Source: Promethearchaeota archaeon | GTDB lineage: Archaea > Asgardarchaeota > Lokiarchaeia > Sigynarchaeales > SOKP01 | Direction of reading: 5' to 3' | DNA: 7,550 bases | Assembly (NCBI GenBank): GCA_014730295.1 | Contig: WJIN01000336.1 | Coordinates: 1 to 7,550, forward strand | Part shown: piece after piece, positions 1 to 5,185 of the stretch | Layout of the letters: each line of letters starts with the position of its first letter | Position numbering within the stretch: the first letter of the stretch is position 1 | The notes under the pieces: model-generated | Seen by the model: only the letters and a program-made list of their open reading frames with translations | Databases searched by the model: none | Told to the model about the DNA's origin: nothing | Made by a program: the position numbers and the translations under genes

Positions 1-573
1 GATAGAATGAGTAAAATGATACATAAAATCATCACCCAAGTCCAGAAAGGAGCATATCTAATCTCAACCGTACAAAAATTCTCAGAAATAAATAAAGAAA
101 ATAGAAAAATTGAAATTATAGATCTGACTCGATTAATGGACAAACTACTCATCCAATTCCAATCTCGTTTTGATGGCGAAAATGTACACATAAACACAGC
201 ATTTCCAAATCAGCCTGTACTCATTAAAGCAGGAGACCTTCTCTATGATGCATTTGACAATCTTCTAATCAACGCAATTGACCATAATATCTCTGATATA
301 AAGCAAGTTTGGATTGAAATGAGCTTTCTCTCTGAAAACGGAAAGGAATACTGTAAAATAGAGTTTAAGGACAATGGAATTGGTATTCCTGACAAAAACA
401 TTAACATTTTCGAGAAAAGCTATAAACATGCTCAATCGAAAGGGATGGGAATGGGACTTACCTTGGTAAAAGCAATTATCGAAGGGTATGAAGGGAAAAT
501 ATGGGTGGAAGATCGTATTTCCGGAGACCATACACAAGGAAGCAGTTTTATAGTGCTATTAGAAAAAGCTTAA
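1..573 (+). CDS. Sensor histidine kinase, C-terminal fragment (5' end outside window)
   Basis: The reading frame is open from base 1, so the gene almost certainly begins upstream; the ATG at base 7 is internal. About 190 residues are visible. The first ~45 match the second dimerisation helix of the kinase at 2932-4077, but the phospho-accepting H-box is missing because it lies off the window. The rest is a HATPase_c domain: an N-box (DNLLINAIDHN), a G1 box (DNGIGIP), a G2 box (GMGMGLTLV) and an ending IWVEDRISGD...GSSFIVLL, typical of archaeal soluble kinases. This part binds ATP and phosphorylates the histidine of the partner subunit. What it senses cannot be told, as the sensor domain is not in view. 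No membrane segment or receiver domain is present in the visible part. It is convergent with the TFB gene. Family assignment is very secure; the partner regulator is unknown. Confidence 0.93.
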   Translation, partial: DRMSKMIHKIITQVQKGAYLISTVQKFSEINKENRKIEIIDLTRLMDKLLIQFQSRFDGENVHINTAFPNQPVLIKAGDLLYDAFDNLLINAIDHNISDIKQVWIEMSFLSENGKEYCKIEFKDNGIGIPDKNINIFEKSYKHAQSKGMGMGLTLVKAIIEGYEGKIWVEDRISGDHTQGSSFIVLLEKA

Positions 574-578
574 GCTTT
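565..578. repeat. 14-bp perfect palindrome over a stop codon
   Basis: AAAGCTTAAGCTTT is its own reverse complement and spans the TAA stop (571-573) of the kinase fragment. It could form a small hairpin at the 3' end of the mRNA or be chance in A/T-rich DNA. There is no T-run directly after it, so it is not a convincing terminator on its own. Confidence 0.4.
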
Positions 579-737
579 ATTCTGGAATTAATACACTGTT
601 GAATCACCAGATATATGGCAAACTTATTTCTGTTAGTAATTTTGTACGTCAAAATGAAAAAGAATTAGGTAATTAAGAAAACAAAAAATATCGAGATGTT
701 TATTTTTTAATCCATATAGAGAATTTAAAGATATAAG

Positions 738-788
738 AACTTTTAAGACACAATTAAATGTCTTAGGAAGTTAAGGATTTTTAAAAAA
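738..788. terminator. Bidirectional terminator between convergent kinase and TFB genes
   Basis: A stem-loop is visible: AACTT (738-742) pairs with AAGTT (768-772), and TAAGACA (744-750) with TGTCTTA (759-765). These are separated by a 1x2 internal loop and an 8-base loop. On the plus strand it is followed by T5 at 778-782, giving a hairpin-plus-U-tract at the end of the kinase transcript. On the minus strand the A6 at 783-788 reads as U6 directly after the TFB stop, which suits archaeal U-tract termination. The rest of 574-737 shows no gene, only very short A/T-rich frames. Confidence 0.6.
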
Positions 789-791
789 GGG

Positions 792-1718
792 TTAGATTCT
801 CCGCTTGATATCCTTCGCGCGGCTCCTGAGTGTGACCTCGGTACACTTGGCAACTTCAGCTACTTCCGCTTGCGTTTTTCGCTCATTCGTCTCTTTGGCA
901 GACATATAAATTACAGAGGCGGCGAGTCCCTTCGGATCTTTTCCTGTTCGGATGAGTCCGTTTCTTGTAGCAGCTATAAGCATATCGACAGCGCGCTTCT
1001 GAGTTTTCATAGTAAGCCCTAAATCGTTGCCAAAACGGAATACAAGCTGTTCTGCGGTAATCGGACGATATTTGAGGTTCAATTCGGGTAAGATCTCTTT
1101 TACTATCATTCCTAGTGATCGAATGACGGTTCGTCGAGAAGTCATTGATGCGTCGCTGACTTCTTCGAGTAATCGTGGAAATTCATGTACTCGAATGGCG
1201 GCATATAATGCAGCAGCGATAAATCCGTCAATTGAGCGACCCATCGTCAATTTCTTCTTTGCGACCTCTGAATAAATTTTCCATGCGGTTTCTTTAATAT
1301 ATTCTGGGATGTTCATTTTTGAGCATAACATTTTTAGTTTAGGCTTTGCCTCCCAGAAATTACGTTCTATGCTTGAAATTAATGATTGTTGTATTTTTGA
1401 TAAACGTGAAAATAAGGTTTTCCCTTTCGCTCCCAACGACCTGCCCTTTGAATCCGTTTTAGGATTCGCTATCGTTGTACGAGGTCCGAATTCTCGCCAA
1501 CGGGGTTCGGTTCTCCTTCGCTTTTCAATCTCTTCGACGGTATAGGCACGTCTTTCATTTCCGACAAGATCTCTGCCTAATACCATCCCACAGTTAATAC
1601 ATACAGCATCTCCATCTCTAGTTTCTATGCAAGGGTCATCACAGCAACGGTGATGAATAGTTTCTTCGACTCCGTCTACATTGTTGATGCGGAGTCTTTT
1701 TTTATAACCATTTTCCAT
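792..1718 (-). CDS. tfb: Transcription initiation factor IIB (TFB)
   Basis: Encodes a 308-residue TFB, the archaeal homologue of TFIIB, which binds TBP-TATA DNA, reads the BRE element and recruits RNA polymerase. The domain order is complete. An N-terminal zinc ribbon spans about 22-48. It is followed by a B-reader/linker at 55-85 (ERRAYTVEEIEKRRRTEP, then GPRTTI), and by two cyclin folds at about 113-205 and 215-308. Cyclin repeat 1 has the hallmark GRSIDGFIAAALYAAIR; repeat 2 ends in the DNA-reading helix-turn-helix (TQAEVAEVAKCTEVTLRSRA). The zinc knuckle is variant: the best ligand set by spacing is H22-x2-C25 and C40-x2-C43, with additional C26 and C30, instead of the usual CxxC pair. 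The ATG at 1716-1718 is preceded by a TATA box about 50 bases upstream, giving a short leader without a Shine-Dalgarno. Length is normal. Whether the genome has further TFBs cannot be seen. Confidence 0.97.
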   Translation of the reverse strand: MENGYKKRLRINNVDGVEETIHHRCCDDPCIETRDGDAVCINCGMVLGRDLVGNERRAYTVEEIEKRRRTEPRWREFGPRTTIANPKTDSKGRSLGAKGKTLFSRLSKIQQSLISSIERNFWEAKPKLKMLCSKMNIPEYIKETAWKIYSEVAKKKLTMGRSIDGFIAAALYAAIRVHEFPRLLEEVSDASMTSRRTVIRSLGMIVKEILPELNLKYRPITAEQLVFRFGNDLGLTMKTQKRAVDMLIAATRNGLIRTGKDPKGLAASVIYMSAKETNERKTQAEVAEVAKCTEVTLRSRAKDIKRRI

Positions 1719-1722
1719 AATA

Positions 1723-1736
1723 ATTCACATGTGAAT
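1723..1736. promoter_or_regulatory. 14-bp palindrome in the TFB leader
   Basis: ATTCACATGTGAAT is a perfect palindrome four bases upstream of the TFB ATG. The half-site core is repeated once more nearby (GATGTGAA at 1743-1750), as expected for a regulator binding two or more sites. It lies downstream of the predicted transcription start (~1745), so it could be a repressor operator or an mRNA hairpin close to the start codon. The palindrome is seen directly; the function is inference. Confidence 0.5.
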
Positions 1737-1747
1737 GTTAATGATGT

Positions 1748-1766
1748 GAACTCTATTTACGAGTTC
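1748..1766. promoter_or_regulatory. Inverted repeat between TATA box and start site of TFB
   Basis: GAACTC (1748-1753) and GAGTTC (1761-1766) form a 6-bp inverted repeat with a 7-base spacer. It lies immediately downstream of the TATA box, where bound protein would block polymerase recruitment. This is a classical archaeal repressor position. No binding protein can be named. Confidence 0.45.
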
Positions 1767-1776
1767 TATTTAAATA
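1767..1776 (-). promoter_or_regulatory. TATA box of the TFB gene
   Basis: TATTTAAATA, itself palindromic, has its centre about 53 bases upstream of the TFB ATG. With the usual ~26-base spacing, transcription would start near 1745 and leave a leader of about 27 bases. It is the best TATA-like element upstream of this gene. Confidence 0.6.
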
Positions 1777-1944
1777 CAAATAATTAGCGGAAAGTTATAA
1801 ACATTTTATTTCTTTCCACTCATTTCCCATAAAATTTTGAGAAATTACTATTTAATATTTATATAACATAAACTGATATTTAATAGTTACATTTTTAAGG
1901 AGTGTGCGTTCGCATGATTGGAACAAATTCCATTGATAATACAA
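1777..1944. other. A/T-rich intergenic stretch without a supported gene
   Basis: Between the TFB promoter and the structured 3' region of the YaeQ gene there is no credible coding frame. The only notable items are a small hairpin-like TGCG/CGCA at about 1906-1914 and a 12-codon plus-strand frame (ATG at 1914, stop at 1950-1952). The latter has an AAGGAG about ten bases upstream, but it is too short to support. Confidence 0.5.
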
Positions 1945-2032
1945 AGTGGTAAAAAAAGGTCCGAGACCCTACTTTAGAACTTGATCAGAAAAATGGTATG
2001 GCGACAAAAAAATCATTTCCATTCCTACCACT
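1945..2032 (-). other. Inverted-repeat-bounded 3' element (possible structured RNA)
   Basis: AGTGGTA at 1945-1951 and TACCACT at 2026-2032 are perfect 7-base inverted repeats. They enclose the hairpin terminator and both U7 tracts downstream of the YaeQ gene. On the minus-strand transcript this would close an ~88-base domain. It may be only a 3' UTR structure; a small RNA or the remnant of a small mobile element are alternatives. No target-site duplication is evident. Confidence 0.3.
1951..1970 (-). terminator. Hairpin plus U7 terminator downstream of the YaeQ gene
   Basis: On the minus strand GGTC-TCG-GACC, extendable by a G-U and an A-U pair, is followed directly by seven T residues (A7 at 1951-1957). 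This is the textbook hairpin-U-tract arrangement, about 75 bases after the YaeQ stop codon. A first U7 tract (A7 at 2006-2012) lies nearer the stop and may give partial termination. Confidence 0.6.
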
Positions 2033-2043
2033 AATTTGAATAT

Positions 2044-2619
2044 TTACCATCTTTGAAATTCAATTGTCTTATTCCAATGTTTAGTGTAGATTGAGAGGGT
2101 ATTTTCATTTTTCTCAATACCCCACTCTATATTTTTTCGTCCTAAGTCTCGCGCTAAAAAATTATAATCGCTTTTTTGCAAAGCAATTCCGATCAAGTGC
2201 AGATTATCATATTGTTTGATTTTCTGAAGGATTTTTTTGTCATTGAGTAAAATCCGGAAGTAAGAGGTTAGATTAAACCAATAAATTCTGCTATTTGGGA
2301 GGCTGCGGGCCAGCTTCTGCAATTTCTTGATATTGACATCTTTACATTCTACCCATAGTCCCACTTCTTTCTTAAGACGGCGTGGAATGTCTGATGGAAT
2401 CAGTTTGAGTAGATCAGGTTTATATCCTTTGAATCTGTAATTTGGTTCAATCTTAATTTCTCTGGAATCTTCCCAAAAATAGATATATGCCAGGGTCTTG
2501 ATGAGAATGTGCTGAAATGTTTCAGAATGCCCTTTTCTCAGATAAAGGTGTCTTTCCTCATCGAAAACACCGCTTTTTTTCATAATTAGCGTAATTTTAA
2601 ACTGATAAGGTAAATTCAT
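2044..2619 (-). CDS. YaeQ-family PD-(D/E)XK superfamily protein
   Basis: This 191-residue protein matches bacterial YaeQ from memory of that family. An antiparallel N-terminus of ~30 residues leads into GHSETFQHILIKTLAYI (compare the HPSET...LLAWL block). Then come YKPDLL (66-71), VGLWVECKD (86-94), a K-rich helix with KKLQKLARSLPNS, and SRIYWF. The YaeQ fold is a known variant of the PD-(D/E)XK nuclease fold. Here E33, D69 and E91-x-K93 form a complete D...ExK-type metal site, whereas in E. coli YaeQ as I recall it the ExK lysine is not present. Nuclease activity is therefore possible but unproven, and the family's cellular role is unclear. The ATG at 2617-2619 is preferred because the spacing to the HSET block equals that in YaeQ; an internal Met13 is the alternative. 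It appears monocistronic, divergent from the PAS kinase. Confidence 0.8.
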   Translation of the reverse strand: MNLPYQFKITLIMKKSGVFDEERHLYLRKGHSETFQHILIKTLAYIYFWEDSREIKIEPNYRFKGYKPDLLKLIPSDIPRRLKKEVGLWVECKDVNIKKLQKLARSLPNSRIYWFNLTSYFRILLNDKKILQKIKQYDNLHLIGIALQKSDYNFLARDLGRKNIEWGIEKNENTLSIYTKHWNKTIEFQRW

Positions 2620-2639
2620 GTTAAACTATATAAGAGATT

Positions 2640-2655
2640 GATATAGTATTATATC
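2640..2655 (-). promoter_or_regulatory. TATA region of the YaeQ gene with overlapping inverted repeat
   Basis: On the minus strand GATATAATA (2647-2655) lies 28-36 bases upstream of the ATG at 2619, the spacing expected for a leaderless transcript. The same stretch is an inverted repeat, GATATA-GTAT-TATATC, so a dimeric repressor could cover the TATA box. A second TATA-like element (CTTATATAG, 2626-2634) is closer and would instead fit a start at Met13. Confidence 0.45.
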
Positions 2656-2905
2656 GACTCGGCAGTAAAAGATATTTGTATGAATTTTGAAAAATCGCAA
2701 TTACGTAAAAAATGACGGGATGGAATCACCCTCTCTATTGAATTTGGAGGGATTTAGAATAAAATTTTTCCGTATATTATTGCGACAAGAAATTGAGTAG
2801 AAATAGTTGCCATTACATTTATTTTTTAGAAGAATCAAAGATTAATATCGCCATAAATTAACTTATACTTAGATATACTCCATATTGTATTTCCAGTTCG
2901 ATACA
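2656..2905. other. Divergent intergenic region without a supported gene
   Basis: This stretch separates the YaeQ gene from the PAS kinase. It contains a weak CCCTC/GAGGG hairpin (2729-2733 with 2747-2751) and, inside it, a plus-strand mini-frame from ATG 2680 to TAG 2757 broken by a TGA at 2713. Neither is strong enough to call a gene or an RNA. TATA-like clusters at about 2862-2880 may serve the kinase. Confidence 0.45.
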
Positions 2906-2907
2906 AT

Positions 2908-2919
2908 CACTTATAAAAA
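2908..2919 (+). promoter_or_regulatory. Candidate TATA box of the PAS histidine kinase
   Basis: CACTTATAAAAA resembles the archaeal TATA consensus. Its spacing would place transcription start at about 2932-2940, at or just inside the TTG start codon, so it implies a leaderless message. If the start lies further upstream, the TATA-like TTAGATATACT (about 2868-2878) would give a ~30-base leader. The choice cannot be settled from sequence. Confidence 0.4.
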
Positions 2920-2931
2920 CGTTCAAAAAAA

Positions 2932-4077
2932 TTGAAGCTAAATCTAGAAGAGCAGAACGAAGTTGAGAAATTTTTACGTACACTCTCCAAAATTAAAGAA
3001 TTTGAATATAGTGCAATTTCCGAATATGCGAACGATCTAATTTTCGCAATTGACGAGAATTTCGAAATCGAACATATCAACAAGAAGGTATTTCAAAAAC
3101 TCTTAGGATATTCTATTGATGACATTCCAAGGCGAGAACTATCTCAAATTATTTATCCAGACGATCGTACAAAATTATTGGATGAGTTAACTCTTTTATT
3201 CGGGGGAAAAGAAAATATTTTCACTCTACGCGCACAACATAAGAACGGTGAGTATCTCTGGTTCGAAGCAAATGGGAAGATATATTCAGATGACGGTGAG
3301 AAAAAAGCAATCCTTATTGCTCGGGATATTACCGAGAGGAAACGAGCAGAAGAAGAGTTAAAAAAAGCCTACAATTTATTAGACGTGGTAAAAGATATAT
3401 TTGCACACGATATTACTAGTCTACTCCAGAATATACATTCCGCAACGCAATTAATCGAACAAGATTTACAAGATCCCACTAAAAAAGTTTCACCTCAACG
3501 ATTAAAAGACCTTATTTCAACCATCAAAACCCAAATTACCCGTGCAAATAAGCTCTCATCCGATGTAAGAAAGATATCTAAGATCGAAAAATCTGAATTC
3601 ACTTTGGAGAAAACTGAACTTTTAGAACTAATTCGGCAAGCAAAAGATTTTATATTGCAGAGTTTTCCAGAACACACAATAAATATCCAAATCGACGCAA
3701 CCAAAAACTCCTATTGGACCCGCGGAAACGAATTATTGTTGGATGTATTTGAAAATATATTGATCAACGCCGTCAGATATACTACAGAAGAAAGAGTAGA
3801 GATTCGTATTCAAGTCAGTGAAGAGGATACATCTATGAGAATTGAGTTTATTGATAACGGTATTGGAATCCCTTCGCATAAAAAGGAACAGATCTTCGAA
3901 GCACGAGCACACAGATCACCGCAATTAGACTATGTGAAAGGGCTCGGTATCGGACTTTCTCTAGTGAAAAAATTAGTACAGAAAAGCAACGGACAAATTT
4001 GGGTGGAAGATCGTGTGCGAGGGGACCCCGCAAAAGGAAGTAAATTTATTATAACCCTCCCAAAATATAGGTCATAA
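2932..4077 (+). CDS. Cytoplasmic PAS-domain sensor histidine kinase
   Basis: Encodes 381 residues with no membrane segment or signal peptide. A PAS sensor domain spans about 25-137: it opens with YANDLIFAIDENFEIEHIN, contains LGYS, YPDDR and KNGEYLWFEANG, and closes with RDITERKRAEEEL. It is followed by a HisKA-like helix pair with the H-box FAHDITSLLQNI, where H159 is the likely phospho-acceptor. The HATPase_c domain has N-box residues N275/N279, G1 DNGIGIP (308-314) and G2 GLGIGLSLV (337-345). There is no receiver domain, so the phosphate must go to a separate regulator that is not in the window. The start is TTG at 2932; an in-frame stop at 2914-2916 lies upstream and no ATG or GTG occurs before the PAS domain. 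The C-terminal half resembles the kinase fragment at 1-573, so the two are paralogues. A small membrane-protein frame follows 21 bases after the stop. The PAS ligand is unknown. Confidence 0.93.
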   Translation: MKLNLEEQNEVEKFLRTLSKIKEFEYSAISEYANDLIFAIDENFEIEHINKKVFQKLLGYSIDDIPRRELSQIIYPDDRTKLLDELTLLFGGKENIFTLRAQHKNGEYLWFEANGKIYSDDGEKKAILIARDITERKRAEEELKKAYNLLDVVKDIFAHDITSLLQNIHSATQLIEQDLQDPTKKVSPQRLKDLISTIKTQITRANKLSSDVRKISKIEKSEFTLEKTELLELIRQAKDFILQSFPEHTINIQIDATKNSYWTRGNELLLDVFENILINAVRYTTEERVEIRIQVSEEDTSMRIEFIDNGIGIPSHKKEQIFEARAHRSPQLDYVKGLGIGLSLVKKLVQKSNGQIWVEDRVRGDPAKGSKFIITLPKYRS

Positions 4078-4090
4078 TCTTTTATTGAGT

Positions 4091-4095
4091 AGGAG
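4091..4095 (+). promoter_or_regulatory. Shine-Dalgarno-like site before the split membrane ORF
   Basis: AGGAG lies three bases before the ATG at 4099. The spacing is short, but the site supports 4099 as a real former or current start and makes the frame look co-translated from the kinase transcript. Confidence 0.4.
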
Positions 4096-4098
4096 TTC

Positions 4099-4410
4099 AT
4101 GAAGAATTTTTTCGATAAATATCATCTAATGATAGTTTTATTATTTTGAACCGTCATACTAATTTCTTGATATGGATTTAATCCCAGTGTCTCTCTATTC
4201 TTTTCTGGAGGGATAATCTCGCTTTTTTCGCTAATTTCGGGAATACACTGCGGCAATTCCAGGTTTGTTTCGGTTATAAATTATGTCAGAACAATCAATA
4301 TCTTACTACATAAATCAAAAGAAAAGATTAGCATTGCTCTGCGTAAATCTCTAGGCAAAAAATCTCAATTTATAAATTTGGAAAGAATAATTCTTAACCT
4401 TCTCTTTTAA
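4099..4410 (+). pseudogene. Small membrane-protein ORF interrupted by two in-frame TGA codons
   Basis: From the ATG at 4099 one frame runs 104 codons to a TAA at 4408-4410, broken only by TGA at 4147-4149 and 4168-4170. Read through, it starts MKNFFDKYHLMIVLLF, then x-TVILIS-x-YGFNPS. A second hydrophobic stretch follows (VSLFFSGGIISLFSLISGIHC), then a basic tail of ~60 residues with LRKSLGKKSQFINLERIILNLLF. Both TGAs fall in a hydrophobic helix where tryptophan (TGG) would fit naturally. The simplest reading is a two-helix membrane protein with a cytoplasmic tail that is decaying by TGG-to-TGA changes. Beyond the TAA the frame stays open 17 more codons (NGYQISKRKF...) to a TAA at 4462, so the last stop may also be acquired. 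TGA decoded as Trp, or sequencing error, are alternatives; selenocysteine within a membrane helix is unlikely. I recognise no family. Confidence 0.5.
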
Positions 4411-4450
4411 AATGGTTATCAAATATCAAAGAGAAAATTTTTATTAAAAA

Positions 4451-4468
4451 CTACTTTTTTCTAAGTAG
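4451..4468 (+). terminator. Hairpin and T-tract ending the kinase transcript
   Basis: CTACTT (4451-4456) pairs with AAGTAG (4463-4468), and a T6 run lies at 4455-4460. It follows the split membrane ORF and precedes the hdrC promoter region, a sensible place for termination. The remainder, 4469-4570, is A/T-rich leader or promoter sequence. Confidence 0.4.
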
Positions 4469-4505
4469 AATTATTATTTAAAAGTTTGATCAAACGCAAA
4501 CTAGT

Positions 4506-4530
4506 AGCTTATAGTTTTTCAAATATAACC
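4506..4530 (+). promoter_or_regulatory. Candidate promoter of the hdrCB operon
   Basis: Two TATA-like elements are present, CTTATAG (~4508-4514) and AAATATAA (~4520-4527). They would start transcription near 4535-4552, giving a leader of about 20-35 bases before the hdrC ATG. The region is uniformly A/T-rich, so the exact box is uncertain. Confidence 0.3.
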
Positions 4531-4570
4531 AAATCAAGCTATTAACATATTAAATGAGATTAGAATCAAA

Positions 4571-5185
4571 ATGAGCGATAATGTAGAAAAATATATTGAA
4601 CGAAAAGCTTACAAAAAGACTAACGATAAAATCTCGGAGAAATTCGTGGATGCGGGGCTGGAAAAGATACGTGCGTGTATCAATTGTGGAACTTGTACAG
4701 GGGGGTGTCCCAGCGGAAGAAGGACGGCATACCGTACACGTGTGGCGGTTCGTAAAGCCCTCACAGGAGATGAAAGCGTACTAGAGGACATTGATATATG
4801 GCTTTGCTCCACCTGTTACTACTGCTATGAACGATGTCCGCGGGACATTCCAGTCACAGATATGATCATCAAGCTCAGAAATATTGCCGTCGAAGAGGGG
4901 CATATCCTTGACTCTCACTTCGGATTGGCAGATAAAATATTTTATGAGACGGGACACGGAGTACCAGCAAACGGTGAAGGCAACAAAAAATGGCGGGACC
5001 TGCGAGAATCGTATGATCTGCCATCATTGCCGCCAACAGTCCATTCATACCCCGAAGCAGTCGAGGAATGTCAAACTCTCATGAAAGAGGTCGGTTTTCG
5101 GAAATTGTTAGATCATGCAAAAAAGCTCAAAGAGCAACGTGCAAAAGAAAAAGAAGAACAACAACAAGAGGAGGGAGAGGAATAA
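4571..5185 (+). CDS. hdrC: Heterodisulfide reductase subunit C-like iron-sulfur protein
   Basis: This 204-residue ferredoxin-like protein has two classical [4Fe-4S] motifs: C36-x2-C39-x2-C42-x3-C46-P and C79-x2-C82-x2-C85-x3-C89-P. The spacing is that of HdrC, which passes electrons from HdrA to the catalytic HdrB in the cytoplasm. After the clusters comes an HdrC-like helical part with DSHFGLADKIFYETGHGVP. The C-terminus is a charged E/Q/K-rich tail (about 185-204) longer than I would expect, and its codons form a purine-rich tract upstream of hdrB. The ATG at 4571 gives a short N-terminus before the first cluster and is the natural start. The stop TAA touches the hdrB ATG with no gap, so the two are translationally coupled. 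HdrA is absent here, so the electron donor must be encoded elsewhere. The physiological disulfide (CoM-S-S-CoB or another) cannot be told from sequence. Confidence 0.93.
   Translation: MSDNVEKYIERKAYKKTNDKISEKFVDAGLEKIRACINCGTCTGGCPSGRRTAYRTRVAVRKALTGDESVLEDIDIWLCSTCYYCYERCPRDIPVTDMIIKLRNIAVEEGHILDSHFGLADKIFYETGHGVPANGEGNKKWRDLRESYDLPSLPPTVHSYPEAVEECQTLMKEVGFRKLLDHAKKLKEQRAKEKEEQQQEEGEE
5168..5180 (+). promoter_or_regulatory. Strong purine-rich ribosome binding site of hdrB inside hdrC
   Basis: GAGGAGGGAGAGG contains GGAGG at 5170-5174 and GGAG again a few bases later, 8-11 bases before the hdrB ATG. It lies within the last codons of hdrC, where it encodes the Glu/Gly tail. It is the clearest Shine-Dalgarno in the window and supports coupled translation. 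Confidence 0.7.

Noticed and set aside
1027..1545. Open frames on the plus strand opposite the TFB gene
   Set aside because: These are antisense shadows of a secure TFB coding region with no promoter or domain evidence.
1914..1952. 12-codon plus-strand frame with an AAGGAG upstream
   Set aside because: Too short, no recognisable peptide, and it overlaps the element downstream of YaeQ; chance is likely in A/T-rich DNA.
2680..2757. Mini-frame reading MNFEKSQLRKK then TGA then RDGITLSIEFGGI
   Set aside because: Only 25 codons even if TGA is read through. It was considered as a second case of TGA recoding, but there is no ribosome site, no promoter of its own and no homology to support it.
4147..4170. 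Selenocysteine at the two TGA codons
   Set aside because: Lokiarchaeota are known to use selenocysteine, but two Sec residues inside a hydrophobic membrane helix, with no redox motif and no SECIS-like element I can see, are implausible.
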